Assembly (NCBI RefSeq): GCF_013087525.1
Contig: NZ_JABFCS010000001.1
Coordinates: forward strand, 2,170,001-2,234,000
Source of the DNA: Ramlibacter montanisoli
GTDB lineage: Bacteria; Pseudomonadota; Gammaproteobacteria; Burkholderiales; Burkholderiaceae_C
DNA length: 64,000 nucleotides
Direction of reading: 5' to 3'
How positions within the stretch are numbered: position 1 is the first letter of the stretch; each line of letters opens with the position of its first letter. This document shows positions 19,748 to 30,184 of this stretch, piece by piece. Position numbers and translations under genes: made by a program. The notes beneath the pieces are model-generated. The model ran no database searches. It saw only the letters and a list, made by a program, of their open reading frames with translations, and had not been told where the DNA came from.

Positions 19748-20289
19748 TCATCCGCACGAGGGCAGTTCCACCTTCTGGGTGCGCGGCCGCCCGGTGGCGT
19801 TCACGATGACCTGCCGGCCGGTGCCCTTCTCCCCGAGGCGCTGCACACGGTCAGCGTGCCCGCCTGGAAGCCTCCGCCCACCAGCTTCGTCGTGCCGTTG
19901 GGCGCATAGCTCACGTACTTGGCCACGGTGGCGGTGCCGGTCATTCGCATCGCGTTGCCCAGGGCCGGCTGCACGTACAGGACGGGCTCCCCGGCGCTGC
20001 GCTCGCCGTCGCCGTCGGCATCGGCGAACACGATCCAGCCCTGCTGCCAGCCGCCGGAGGCCGCGCAGCCCTGCGCGTCGGCCGAGCGGCACATCACCAC
20101 GCGGTGCTTGCGCTTCATCGCCTCGCTGCGCGTGAGCAGCAGGCTGGCCAGGAATTCATTGGCCGCGCTGGAGACGCGCGTGCCGCGCAGCACCGCAGCG
20201 AGCGAGGGCGCGCCAAGCAGGAACAGGGTGCCGGCGACGGCCAGCACCGCCAGCATCTCGACGAGGGTGAATCCGCGGCGTGCACGCAT
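19748..20289 (-). CDS. GspH/FimT-family minor pseudopilin (frameshift)
   Basis: Prepilin-like protein with the prepilin peptidase site RRGFTLVEMLAVLAVAG close to the N-terminus and a globular GspH/FimT domain. Near 19835 the frame fails; adding a G to GGGG gives SGEKGTGRQVIVNATGR and the stop at 19748. About 180 residues. It is the second FimT-like gene of the window and lies beyond the terminator of the pilus operon, so it may be expressed separately. It belongs to type IV pilus or type II secretion assembly. Confidence 0.85.
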
Positions 20290-20314
20290 GCCGCGAATCT
20301 AGGAGGCGGCGGCG

Positions 20315-20356
20315 CGCGCCAAAAGCAAATCCGGCCGCCTTTCGGGCGGCCGGATT
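20315..20356 (-). terminator. Intrinsic terminator of the pilus operon
   Basis: A perfect 12-bp stem AATCCGGCCGCC/GGCGGCCGGATT with a 5-base loop, followed on the minus strand by TTTGCTTTTGG. It lies 60 bases after the pilY1 stop and separates pilY1 from the downstream pseudopilin gene. Confidence 0.88.
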
Positions 20357-20416
20357 GCGGAGGAAGCGTGCCTGGCAGGTCACATGGAAGCTGCCGGACC
20401 CGGCACCGGAACGGTG

Positions 20417-23400
20417 CTACTTCTTGTACCAGTAGGTGCGCTTGAGGTTCTTCGGGATCAGCGTGCCGGTCGGGCAGTTCTCCAGCGCGGACGTGCAGGG
20501 TGCGCCGTTGTCGCCGCCCGTGCCGTCGCCCGCGGTGATGCCGCAGCCGATGCAGAACTTCTCCTGCGTTTCCACCGGGTTGCCGTTGGCATCGCGGTCG
20601 ACGATGGTGATCAGGCCGCTCACCGCGCTGGGCGGCAGGCCGCCGCCGGCCAGTTCGTTCTGGATCTGGCGGCCGGTGAAGGGGTTGATCGCATAGGCCC
20701 GCGCGGTGCCCAGGTTGGCCACGCAGGTGTTGGTCTTGTCCTTGGGCTGGTTGGTGGCGAAGAAGATCTGCCCGTTCACCGCCGTCGGCGCGTTCACCGC
20801 CTTCTCGCCCTTGGTCGGCGTCTTGGCCGGGTCCGGCTGGTCGGTGGACTCGTTCCAGGCGGCGCCGATGAAGTTGATGAAGAAGCCCTTGCGGGTGCCG
20901 TCCCAGAGCGCGTAGGTCGCGTCATACAGGTCGGTGGAGCTGGCGGTGACGTCCACCGTGTTCAGGCTCAGGTCGGTCACCGAGGTGCCCAGGTCCTTGA
21001 CCATGAAGAAGCGGTCGGTGACGTTGAACGCGGAGTTGGCGTTCGCGGCGTCGCGCAGCGGGTGCTCGCGGTCGCCGGACACCATCGACAGCGCCTCGTA
21101 CGAACCGGTCGCGCCCGACGGGCGCACGGTCAGCACCGACGGCGGGAAGAAGAACTTGCGCGGCGTGGTCCCGAAGGGGCACTCCCCGACGTTGCAGCCC
21201 AGTTTCGCGACGCGGTTCACGGTCCAGTCCGCCGGGCTGGCCGCGGCCACGTCGGCACGCCAGACGTTGCCGCCCAGGTCGCCCCAGTAGAACTTGTCGG
21301 TGAAGCCGTCGATATCGCGGTCCACGAACGCGATGTCCGCGGGCGTCGCGTACTTCATGGCCGTGTGCTTGCGGCAGTTCGCCGTGCTGTCGGGGCAGGA
21401 ACTGCTGGCGCTGAACACCTTGCTGCCGTCGAGCGCGTTGACCACGAAGATGCCGCGGCCCATGGTGTCGCCCGTGGGCGGCTCGGCGTCCTGCGCGGGG
21501 TCGTAGCCCGCGCCGAACACCAGCACCGGGATCGGCAAGTTGCTGGCATCCTTGTAGGACTGCAGCAGCGTCAGGCGCGGGCGCGACCAGGTCTGCCCCA
21601 GCTCCTCGAACCCCGTGTCCTGGTGGCTCTTGGACCACACGTACTTGGGCGCCAGGGGCTCCGTCACGTCGATCGCGTAGATGAAGCGGCCGCCGCGGCG
21701 CATCGTCAGGTAGATGATCGCCTTGTTGATCGTGCCGTCCGCATTGAGCTTCTGGTACACGCCGGTCGGCCCGTCCACGAAGTAGTCCTTCGGCTGGGCG
21801 GTGGACAGGAAGGTGCCGGGGAACTTGAGTTCCGGCGAGTTGGTGCGGTAGCGGTTGATCAGCTGGTAGTGGTCCGGCAGGATCAGGCCCCACAGCTCGC
21901 CGCCCGCGGGGACGGTGACGCTGCTCGCGCCGATGGTCCCGCTGATCGCGTTCCTCTGGTTGCCGTTGACCGCGCGGTACACGCCGTCGTTGGAGCCGTA
22001 GAACACCACGATGCCGCGACGCGTGTCGCCATAGTTGATCACCAGCGGGCGCGAGTGCAGCACGTCGCCGTGCACCGAGGGGCGCACCGTGACGGTGTTG
22101 CCGGGGCCCTTCTCGTCGCCGTGGTTGTCCTCGCCGCGCAGCCACTTGATCAGCACGTCCTTGTCGGGCGAGGTGCTGCCGCTGTAGGCCTGCCTGTTCG
22201 CGCCGGAGCCCTCCAGCGGCGTGGTGTTCACCGGGCCGAAGGTGAACGAGGAGCAGGTCGCGTCGGCGCCGCAGGAGATCGTCCAGGTGCCCACGTAGGC
22301 CGCCTCGGTGTCCAGCACCGAGCCGCTGGCCGGCGAGATGGCGACCGTGCTGCCGTTGGCGAAGATGCCGCCCGTGACGCCGCTCACCCGCGCCGTCTTG
22401 GGGTCGGCCGCAAGGCGGGTGATGTTGCCGGCGGCGATGGTGGCGCTGCCCGCGCCCGAACCCGGAAGGCCGACCGTGCCGAAGGACGTCCCGGCGGCGG
22501 CCGGGCTGACGGTGATCGGGTAGGTGAAGGTCGTGCAGTCGCCCGAGCAGGTGATCCTCGCCTTGCTCACCACGTAGGAGCCGGCGCCGCCCGCGGCGCC
22601 TTCGCCGGCGGCCGTGCCCGAGGAGATCGTGACGTCGATTTCATCGCCGTTGGCGAACCACTTGGACGGCATGCCGCTGACGACGGCGGCGTTGGAGACC
22701 ACCGAGTTGGTGCGCGTCGGCCTCGTCAGCTGCGCCGTGAGGGAGGGGCTCACGGAGCCGGTGGTGGCGCTGCCGGGCGAACCGGCGGGCGGCTTGATCA
22801 CGAAGGTCCGCGCGGTGACGGACGTGATCTCGTGGGTCGTGTTGTATTCGGTCCGGTTCGCGCCCTTGATGCCGGAGATCGTGACGAACTGGCCGGCGTG
22901 GAACAGGTGGTCGGCACTGGTCGCCACCGTATAGACGCCGCCGCTCGCGGTGATGCTGTTGACCGGCACCGAGCGCGGCGAATGCACGATCGAGTAGGTG
23001 TTCAGGGCGGGCGCGTTCGGGAACACGGGGATGCTGAACCGGAACTGGTTGAGGGTCGGGGCATCGTAGACCGTCCAGTTGCCGTTGAATTCGGCGGGGG
23101 CCACGCCGCTGATCTGCACGACGGTGCCGGGCAGGTAGCCGTGCGGGGTGGCAGTGTTCACCGTCATCAGGTCCGTGGAGGTGCCGCTGGTGGCGCGGGC
23201 CATGGAGGTGATCGAGGTGCCGCCCGGAATGCTGACGGTATAGGCCGTCGTCGTGGGGGCGGTGGGCAGGTCCGGCATGCCGGCGACCGTGAACTGGGTG
23301 GCGTTCAGGACCGTCACCGCCTTGGTGACGTTGAACTCGGTTTCCGCGACGTTCCGGATCGTGACGACCGAGCCGGTCTTGAAGCCGTGGCTGCCCGAGG

Positions 23401-25130
23401 TGGTCACGGTGATCGTCGTGCCGGAACGGACGATGGAGGTGATCGGGATCGTCAGCGTAGAGCCGAAGGCGGCCGCCGGGATCTTGCTGTTGGTGGTCGA
23501 GAAGTCGTTGTCCGCGTGCGCCAGGTCGGTGGCGCAGCTGGCCGCGGAGTCCGGGCAGTACGTATAGAGGCGCCGCGGGTTGCCGCTGGTGCCGCTGGCG
23601 CCGCTGAAGGTGGCCACGACGTTCTGTTTGCGCAGCTGCTGGGCGACACCGCCCTTTTCCACCACCTCGCCGTCGCCGCCGACCAGGCCTTCCGGCGTCG
23701 TCGGGGGATAGTCGTACGTGGACGCGGGCTGGCCCTTGGGTTCGTTCAGGAAGAAGCCACCCACGCTGTCCGGCAGCACGCTGGTGTCGCGGTAGGTCCA
23801 GAAGCTCAGTGCATTGGGCGAGAGGAAGCCGGTGCCGCCCGACGAGATCGCCGACTTCGGGCAGTAGGTCGTGCCGTCGGCGCAGAGCGTCGCGTCACCC
23901 ATGACCAGTTGCCCCGTGTTGTTGCGGAACAGCTGGTATTGCTTCAGGTTGCCCAGCCAGCGGGGCGAACCCGTGGCGTCCGGGCGGAACATGCCCAGGA
24001 AGATCTGGTTCAGGTAGCTGCCTTCGGCGTTCACCGACACCGGCAGCGACGCGGACGAAAACACGCTGTTGACGGCCTGCACTTCGTTGAGCGCCTCGGC
24101 CAGGGCCTTCTTCACCTCGCCCGCATCGCTCACGCGGTAGGGCTTGCCGCCACCGTTGACGGCCATCGACTGCAGCAGCGCGGGGTAGTCGGCCGTGCAC
24201 TGGTTGGCGGCGTTGTCGATGATGCCGATGGTGTAGGTCGTGATGTTCTGCGAGCCCTCCATCACGTCGGTGCCGCCGTCCTGCCTGAGCATCAGACGGG
24301 CCCACTCGTCGGCCCAGTTGGAGGACCAGTCGTTGGCGTTGCTGCCGACCGCGATCTGGCCGATGTTCTTCGGGCCGCAGATGGGAGGATCGAACTTCAG
24401 CGGGTTGGGCGCGATGATCTTGTTGCGCAGGCTCGTACTGGCGCCCGCCGCGGCCAGCGCCGTGGGCCCCGACAGGTCCTCGGCCGGCGTCTTGTCCGTG
24501 TTGCCGAGATAGATGATGAAGTTCTTCTGGCAGGCTTCCAGGATGCTGCCGGTGTACGTGCGGCCGGACAGTCCGGTCTTGCCGTTGTAGTAGGCCCAGG
24601 ACTCCTGCATCATGCTGCCCGAGGGGGCACCGGTGACGGTGAAGGGGAAGTTCGTCGGCGATTCCGGACTGTTGTTGCTCTTCCACCTCTTGATGAATGC
24701 GATCATCGCCGGCCGGTTGGCGGCATTGACGGTGGTCAGGGCCTGCAGCAGGCAGCCGCCGTCCTTGCCGACACAGCCCTTGGAAGTGGCGAAGCCGTTG
24801 GCGTTACCGGTCATGATGCCGACCTTCAGGCGGTCGTCCGGCAGGCCGTTGAGGGTGTCCACCAGGGCGCACTGGATCACGCCGCCGGCCGTGTTGGTCC
24901 CCAGCGATGGCGCCCCGCTGCCGTCGGCGTAGCCCGCGCAGCCGCCGCCTCCCAGGTGGAGCCGAGGTTCGAGCTGTTGTCGATGACGAACAGCACGTTC
25001 GGCAGGTCCCCCCCGTGGAGTTGTCCATGTAGATGTCGATGTCCTCGGCGCGCAGGCTGCCCGTGTACACCAGCGCTCCCAGCGCCATCACTCCCAGGAC
25101 CGATTGTGCGAACTTCTTGATTGTCTTCAT
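20417..25130 (-). CDS. pilY1: Type IV pilus tip/assembly protein PilY1 (two frameshifts near N-terminus)
   Basis: Large secreted adhesin and assembly factor at the pilus tip, needed for pilus extension and surface sensing. Start at 25130 (MKTIKKFAQSVLGVM..., signal peptide ending SLRA) behind a GGAG site. Then LPNVLFVIDNSSN begins the von Willebrand A domain, although the last MIDAS serine appears as Asn. Two indels (G7 run near 25011; near 24950) separate signal, vWA start and main frame. The C-terminal half is the PilC/PilY1 beta-propeller, with a calcium-loop-like DRDIDGFTDKFYW. Between vWA and propeller sit several beta-rich repeats not usual in the family (22200-23445). Total about 1570 residues, longer than P. 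aeruginosa PilY1 (about 1160). Confidence 0.93.
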
Positions 25131-25162
25131 GGTAGCTCCAGCGCCCTTGCGGGCCTGTAAGG

Positions 25163-25699
25163 TCACGGGCACTGCACCTCGGCCCCGACGCGGACCGAAA
25201 TACCCTGCAGCATCGACGTCTTGGCGCCGGACTTGGCGCTGTCGTCGACGCTCGCCAGAACATCCCACTGCTGGTTCTTGCAGGCCGTGGGAACTGTGGT
25301 GAGCGTGTTGTTGGCCGTGATCAGCTTCTCGGTGTCGGTGGTCTCGAAGCAAGGCAGGTCGCCGGCCTTGGTCGGGTCCAGTTCCGAGTTGTTGATGTTC
25401 TTGTTGAAGATGCACGCGGGCTTGACCACCGTCACCGTGTAGTCGCGGCCGCCGGTCGAGACCGTCATCTGCTGCGTGGCGAGGGTGCTGATGTTCGGCG
25501 TGGTGTTGATCGTCTTGACCATCGTCTCGATGGCCACCTGCGTGGCCGCCGAGGCCTCGGTCTCCGACTGCACGTTGCCGGCGATGCGCAGGTTGATGTT
25601 GCCGAAGCGGATGGCCGAGACGACCAGCAGCGTCAGCACGACGAGCATCACGAGCGAGACCACGAGGGTCATGCCTTGCTGGCGGTCCGACCGGTTCAC
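25163..25699 (-). CDS. pilX: Type IV pilus minor pilin PilX
   Basis: Minor pilin of the priming complex. The 178-residue product has RQQGMTLVVSLVMLVVLTLL, a prepilin-type N-terminus in which the usual F after the cleavage glycine is M, followed by a long hydrophobic helix and a Cys-containing globular part. GTG start, sharing GTGA with the pilW stop. Between pilW and pilY1, the canonical position. Confidence 0.9.
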   Translation of the reverse strand: MNRSDRQQGMTLVVSLVMLVVLTLLVVSAIRFGNINLRIAGNVQSETEASAATQVAIETMVKTINTTPNISTLATQQMTVSTGGRDYTVTVVKPACIFNKNINNSELDPTKAGDLPCFETTDTEKLITANNTLTTVPTACKNQQWDVLASVDDSAKSGAKTSMLQGISVRVGAEVQCP

Positions 25700-26780
25700 G
25701 ACGACCTCCTGGCGCTGGGGTTGACCAGCCGCACCGATTGAACGAACGCGTGGCGCTTGAAGCCCAGGTCGGCGCCGGTCGGAGTGATCGTGCCAGCGGT
25801 TCCCAGGGGTAGGTCTTGTTGTCGACGAAGTCCGCCGACCGCTCCAGGCTGCGGGCCAGCAGGTGGATCTTCACCGACATCACGTCGCCCCAGGTGGCGG
25901 TGGTGAGCAGGTCGCCGTTCACGTCGTCGCCGTCCGGCGCGCCGTCGGCATTGGTGTCCACGCCGTAGTCGACCTGCATGTTCTCGATGCCTTCGGCGAT
26001 GGTCACCGGCGCGGCCCAGGCGGCCACGCCGCCGGTGACCGTCAGTTCGATCATCTTCAGCGTGGGCAGCGGGTTGCCGGCGTCGGCGCCGGCGCAGCTT
26101 CCGCCCACCTCCACGCTGCAGTTGGCCACGTAGTAGATGCGGGTGACCATCTTGCGGATGGTGGCGCGCGTGACCTTGTCCTTCTTCAGCAGGGTGAAGT
26201 TCGTGGTGTTCGTGGCCGAGCTGCTGCCGAAGCGGACGATGGAGGCGAAGGTGGCTGCGGGATTGAGCCCGGTCTGGATGTACAGCTGGTTGGTGGCCAG
26301 CTTGCCCATGTCCGGCGCGCCCGCTGTTTCCACCGAGCTCGAGTCCGGGTCGGCGCGGCGCACCACCAGGATGTCGGTGCCGGCGCGCTGGTTGCTGACG
26401 CAGGCGGGCACGGAAGCGGAGGCCGGCGCGTTGAGGCCCTGCACGTGCAGCTGCGAGGCGGCTTCCAGCGTGGCGAGGTCCAGCGCGCAGGGATCCGGCA
26501 TGGCGGCCAGGGCCGCGGCCGTGGGCACGCCGCTGAGTTCGCCCCAGTAGCCGGCCATCTGCAGGTCGTCGGTCAGGGCGCGGATGCCGTAGCGGCCGTT
26601 CTCGATCAGGCGCCCGGCGCGGTCGACTTCGGCGCGGTTGCTGCTCTGGCTGGCGATCAGCGTCGCCACCGCCGCGACGAGCAGCAGGCCGATGGTGATC
26701 GAGACCATGAACTCGACCAGCGTCAGGCCCCGCTGGCTGCGGCGCGGCGCGCCGCGGAAGGAAGTGTTCGCAGTGGCCAT
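25696..26780 (-). CDS. pilW: Type IV pilus minor pilin PilW (frameshift near C-terminus)
   Basis: Minor pilin that helps start pilus assembly. The prepilin site SQRGLTLVEFMVSITIG is followed by a globular domain of about 310 residues. Near 25805 the frame breaks in a CCCC run; one more C gives KTYPLGTAGTITPTGADLGF and a stop at 25696 that overlaps pilX. The joined length is about 361 residues. The ATG at 26780 lies just inside the 3' end of the upstream pilV region. Confidence 0.9.
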
Positions 26781-26784
26781 GGTC

Positions 26785-27372
26785 TCAGGAGTTGGCCGGC
26801 AGCACGGTGATGCTGACCGCGCGCCGGAATGCTTCGCCACCGTAGTTCGCGGCGTCATTGCCGCAGGTGATGCCCGCGGGCGGCGCGCCGCCCGGGTCCG
26901 TGGCCTGCCAAGCCACGCTGACCTGGAACACGCCGCTGGCCGCGTCGCGCGTGATGCAGCCGCGCGCGCCCAGGATGCCGCCCACCTTGTTGCCGCCGGA
27001 AACCTCGGCGCTGCCCTTGAGCAGGTCGTTCCAGGCCACCAGGTCCTTGGTCACCCGGGTCTTCTGGGCGACGTCGCCGCTGCCGCAGCCGGAGGCATCG
27101 GGCGTGGCGGTGTAGCCGGTGCCCAGCGTCACCGCCGCCTGTTCGTAGCACAGGGCGGCGGCCTGGTTGGCGTTGATGCGGGACGCCATGTCCTGCACCA
27201 GCAGCAGGGCCTGCACGCGCTGGTAGGACTCCAGCTGGGTGCGCTGGCTCTGGATCATCACCCCGACCAGGCCCAGCAGGCCGACCATGAGAATGAACAG
27301 CGCCACCAGGACCTCGATGAGGGTGGCGCCGCCCTGGCGGCCGCGCTGCATGCGAAGGGGCATCCTGCTCAT
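26785..27372 (-). CDS. pilV: Type IV pilus modification/minor pilin PilV
   Basis: Minor pilin with prepilin motif GGATLIEVLVALFILMVGLL; the residue after the cleavage glycine is Ala rather than Phe, a known PilV variant. 195 residues with several cysteines (ALCYEQ, SGCGSG, ARGCITR, ITCGND) that probably form disulfides. The start overlaps the fimT stop by four bases and pilW follows directly. Confidence 0.9.
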   Translation of the reverse strand: MSRMPLRMQRGRQGGATLIEVLVALFILMVGLLGLVGVMIQSQRTQLESYQRVQALLLVQDMASRINANQAAALCYEQAAVTLGTGYTATPDASGCGSGDVAQKTRVTKDLVAWNDLLKGSAEVSGGNKVGGILGARGCITRDAASGVFQVSVAWQATDPGGAPPAGITCGNDAANYGGEAFRRAVSITVLPANS

Positions 27373-27827
27373 GTCGGGCAGCTCGTCGTGGTGGTGTTGG
27401 GGATGCCGGTCGGGCTGATCGTCACGCAGCGGACCGCGGTGGTGTTGGGCGTTTCCAGCTGGAAGCGCACCGTCGCCGCCACCCGGCCGGTGCCCTGGAA
27501 GGCGACGCTGGCGGTGGCCGGGTCCGGGTTGGTCGTGATGTTCACGTTGCCGGTGGAATCCTTGTTGACCAGGGTGGTGCCGCCGACGACGACGGTCCAG
27601 CCATGGGTCCAGCCGCCGGCGGCCTGGTTCACCGAAACGGGGGTGTTGCGCTTGACGGCCTCGCTGCGGGCCATCATGAGGGCGGTCACCAGGTCGAAGG
27701 AAGCGGTCTTGACCCGCTGGCTGGCCATGAACTCGCGGAAGGACGGCACCGCCAGGCCCACGAGCACGCCGGCCAGGGTGAGCACGACCAGGATCTCGAT
27801 GAGGGTGAAGCCGGAGTGCCGCTTCAT
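27369..27827 (-). CDS. fimT: Minor pseudopilin FimT/FimU (GspH family)
   Basis: Minor pilin of the type IV pilus priming complex. Start chosen at ATG 27827 (MKRHSGFTLIEILVVLTLAG), because the longer GTG start at 27848 would put seven extra residues before the usual short leader and overlap pilE. GspH-type globular domain with ALMMARSEAVKRNTPVSV and a C-terminal disulfide candidate (RCVTIS...SCPT). 152 residues. Confidence 0.9.
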   Translation of the reverse strand: MKRHSGFTLIEILVVLTLAGVLVGLAVPSFREFMASQRVKTASFDLVTALMMARSEAVKRNTPVSVNQAAGGWTHGWTVVVGGTTLVNKDSTGNVNITTNPDPATASVAFQGTGRVAATVRFQLETPNTTAVRCVTISPTGIPNTTTTSCPT

Positions 27828-27838
27828 GGCGGGCCTGC

Positions 27839-28249
27839 TCACCAGCACTCCGAGCCGCCGCCCGAAGCGGTCTTCACGCCGGTGTTCGTCAGCCGCAGGG
27901 TGCCGCAGCGGGCGTCCTGGGCGGCCTGGCCGGGCTTCGGGGCGGCCTCGACGTAGAAGGTCGGGGGCGCTGCCGCGTTGTCCGCCACCACCGAGAGGGT
28001 GTAGGTGTTCGACACGTCGGCGGGGACGTTGACCTGCAGGTCGGCCAGGGCGCCGGCGTAGCTGCGGGCGTTGAGCATGTACTGCTCCTGCTTGCTCGCG
28101 GCAGTCTGCATGACGGCCTGGGCCGCCGAGCGCTTCGTGCGGACCACGTACTTGGTGTACGACGGGTACGCGACCGATGCCAGGATGGCGACGATCGCCA
28201 CCGTGATCATCAGCTCGATGAGCGTGAAGCCGCGCTGGATCGATTTCAA
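27839..28249 (-). CDS. pilE: Type IV pilin-like protein PilE
   Basis: Pilin-like subunit, first gene of the minor-pilin operon. The prepilin site QRGFTLIELMITVAIVAILAS is canonical, with Glu5. A globular part of about 100 residues ends in a disulfide loop (ARCGTLRL...SECW). Start is TTG (28249) with an AGGAGA site six bases upstream. In this operon position PilE is generally a minor pilin rather than the major subunit. A 7-bp inverted repeat lies just upstream of the ribosome site. Confidence 0.88.
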   Translation of the reverse strand: MKSIQRGFTLIELMITVAIVAILASVAYPSYTKYVVRTKRSAAQAVMQTAASKQEQYMLNARSYAGALADLQVNVPADVSNTYTLSVVADNAAAPPTFYVEAAPKPGQAAQDARCGTLRLTNTGVKTASGGGSECW

Positions 28250-28261
28250 GTGCTCTCTCCT

Positions 28262-28291
28262 GGTCCCAAAATGTCTCTGAATGCTGGGACC
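28262..28291 (-). promoter_or_regulatory. Inverted repeat in the pilE 5' region
   Basis: GGTCCCA and TGGGACC form a perfect 7-bp stem around a 16-base loop, ending only a few bases upstream of the AGGAGA site of pilE. It could be an operator or a leader hairpin affecting translation of the TTG-started pilE. Confidence 0.4.
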
Positions 28292-28388
28292 TTAACGGAG
28301 GCTGAAATTGCGTTCACCCCAGCGCAGACAACCGGTCGGATCGAATGCGCGAAAGGTGGCGCGCCCTCCCAATGGATGAGAATGGGGG

Positions 28389-29501
28389 ATGAACGTGCCT
28401 GATCGATTCGTGCGCGAGGCCCTCGCGCTCGCCCTGCGCAGCGTCGGCCACACCGAGCCGAATCCGCGCGTGGGATGCGTGATCGTGTGCGCCGACGGCT
28501 CGCGCGTGCTTGGCTCCGGGCACACGCAGCCGGCGGGACAGGCCCACGCGGAGGTCATGGCCCTGCGCGACGCGGCGGCGCGCGGCGAGGACGTGCGCGG
28601 CGCCACCGCGTACGTGACGCTGGAGCCCTGCGCCCACCAGGGACGCACCGGTCCCTGCTGCGACGCGCTGGTGGCGGCGGGGATCGCCCGGGTCGTTGCC
28701 TCGGTCAAGGATCCGAACCCGCTGGTGGCCGGTCAGGGTTTCGACAGGCTTCGTGCGGCCGGCGTCCAGGTGGAAGTGGGCCCCGGCGCCGCCGAATCGC
28801 GCGAGCTGAACATCGGCTTCTTCAGCCGCATGGTGCGCAGGCGCCCCTGGGTCCGGCTGAAGGTCGCCGCCTCGCTGGACGGGCAGACCGCCCTGGCCAA
28901 CGGCCAGAGCCAGTGGATCACCGGGGAGGCGGCCCGCGCGGACGGCCACGCCTGGCGCGCGCGGGCGGGTGCCCTGCTCACCGGCATCGGCACCGTGCTC
29001 GAGGACAACCCGCGGCTCGACGTGCGCCTCGCCTCCGTGGGCCGGCAGCCCCCGCTGGTGGTGGTGGACAGCCGCCTGCAGACGCCGGAGGACGCCGCCC
29101 TGTTCGAGATCGCGCAGCGGCCGGTGTGGATCTACGCCGCCGAGGCCCACCCCGAAGCGCAGGCGACGCTGGAAGCGCGAGGCGCGACCGTCACCCGGCT
29201 GCCCGGCCCCGGCCAGAAGGTGGACCTGGCCGCCCTGCTCCAGGACCTGGCCGCCCGCGGCGTCAACGAGCTGCACGTCGAGGCGGGCTTCAAGCTCAAC
29301 GGATCGCTGCTGCGCGAAGGGCTGGTCGACGAGTTCCTGGTCTACCTCGCTCCCAGGCTGCTCGGTGCCGGCCAGGGCATGGTGAACATCGGCCCGCTGG
29401 CCTCGCTGGCCGAGGGCGTGCCCCTGGAATTCACCAGCGTCGAGCCGGTCGGACCCGACCTGCGCATCGTGGCGCGCCCTCCCGGACGGGCCGACTTCTA
29501 G
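28389..29501 (+). CDS. ribD: Bifunctional riboflavin deaminase/reductase
   Basis: Performs the deaminase and reductase steps of riboflavin synthesis. The N-terminal cytidine-deaminase-like domain has the zinc motifs HAEVMAL and PCAHQGRTGPCCDAL; the C-terminal reductase domain (about 150-365) starts WVRLKVAASLDGQTA. 370 residues, intact. First gene of ribD-ribE-ribBA-ribH. No FMN riboswitch is visible upstream. Confidence 0.96.
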   Translation: MNVPDRFVREALALALRSVGHTEPNPRVGCVIVCADGSRVLGSGHTQPAGQAHAEVMALRDAAARGEDVRGATAYVTLEPCAHQGRTGPCCDALVAAGIARVVASVKDPNPLVAGQGFDRLRAAGVQVEVGPGAAESRELNIGFFSRMVRRRPWVRLKVAASLDGQTALANGQSQWITGEAARADGHAWRARAGALLTGIGTVLEDNPRLDVRLASVGRQPPLVVVDSRLQTPEDAALFEIAQRPVWIYAAEAHPEAQATLEARGATVTRLPGPGQKVDLAALLQDLAARGVNELHVEAGFKLNGSLLREGLVDEFLVYLAPRLLGAGQGMVNIGPLASLAEGVPLEFTSVEPVGPDLRIVARPPGRADF

Positions 29502-29554
29502 GCTCATTGCGCTGGCGCAGGAGGGGCCCGCCGCGACTCTGCGAAAATAGCGCG

Positions 29555-30184
29555 ATGTTCACCGGCATCATCACCGGCGTCGGGCGTATCGCCGCCATCG
29601 ACGACCTCGGATCTTCCCAGCAGCACGGCAAGCGGCTCACCATCACGGCGCCCGCCGGCTACCTGGACGACGTGGGGCTGGGGGACAGCATCGCGCTCAA
29701 CGGCGCCTGCATGACCGTGACCTCGCTGGACGCCAACGCCGGCCGCTTCAGCATCGACATCTCCGCCGAATCGCTGGACAAGACCGCCGGCCTGGACCGC
29801 CAGGGCGCGGTCAACCTGGAAAAGGCCTTGCGCCCGCAGGACCGGCTGGGCGGCCACCTGGTCTCCGGCCACGTGGATGGCGTCGGCCGCGTGCTGAAGA
29901 TGGAACCCGTGGGCGAAAGCTGGGAGCTGCGCATCCTGGCCCCTCAGGGGCTGGGCAAGTACCTGGCGTACAAGGGCTCGATCACCGTCAACGGCGTGAG
30001 CCTGACGGTCAACAGGATCGCCGACAGCGCCGAAGGCACCGAACTGAGCATCAACCTGATCCCGCACACCGTGCAGAACACGGCGCTGCACGCGCTGGCC
30101 GCCGGCAGCCGGGTCAACCTGGAGATCGACCTGATCGCCCGTTACGTCGAGCGCATGCTGAGCGCCGGAAAGGTCAACGCATGA
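29555..30184 (+). CDS. ribE: Riboflavin synthase, alpha subunit
   Basis: Dismutates two lumazines to riboflavin. Starts with the family signature MFTGII and has two lumazine-binding repeats ([17 protein letters not shown] and [15 protein letters not shown]), 209 residues. Stop overlaps the ribBA start as ATGA. Confidence 0.96.
   Translation: MFTGIITGVGRIAAIDDLGSSQQHGKRLTITAPAGYLDDVGLGDSIALNGACMTVTSLDANAGRFSIDISAESLDKTAGLDRQGAVNLEKALRPQDRLGGHLVSGHVDGVGRVLKMEPVGESWELRILAPQGLGKYLAYKGSITVNGVSLTVNRIADSAEGTELSINLIPHTVQNTALHALAAGSRVNLEIDLIARYVERMLSAGKVNA

Noticed and set aside
20384..25120. 1578-residue plus-strand ORF opposite pilY1
   Set aside because: It is an antisense shadow created by the G+C-rich third positions of pilY1; composition is Arg/Ala/Gly/Val/His-rich with no recognisable domain, and pilY1 itself has clear motifs.
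28292..28388. FMN riboswitch upstream of ribD
   Set aside because: The conserved FMN-aptamer sequences (AGGGCGGGG... and CCCACCGGCGG) are absent.
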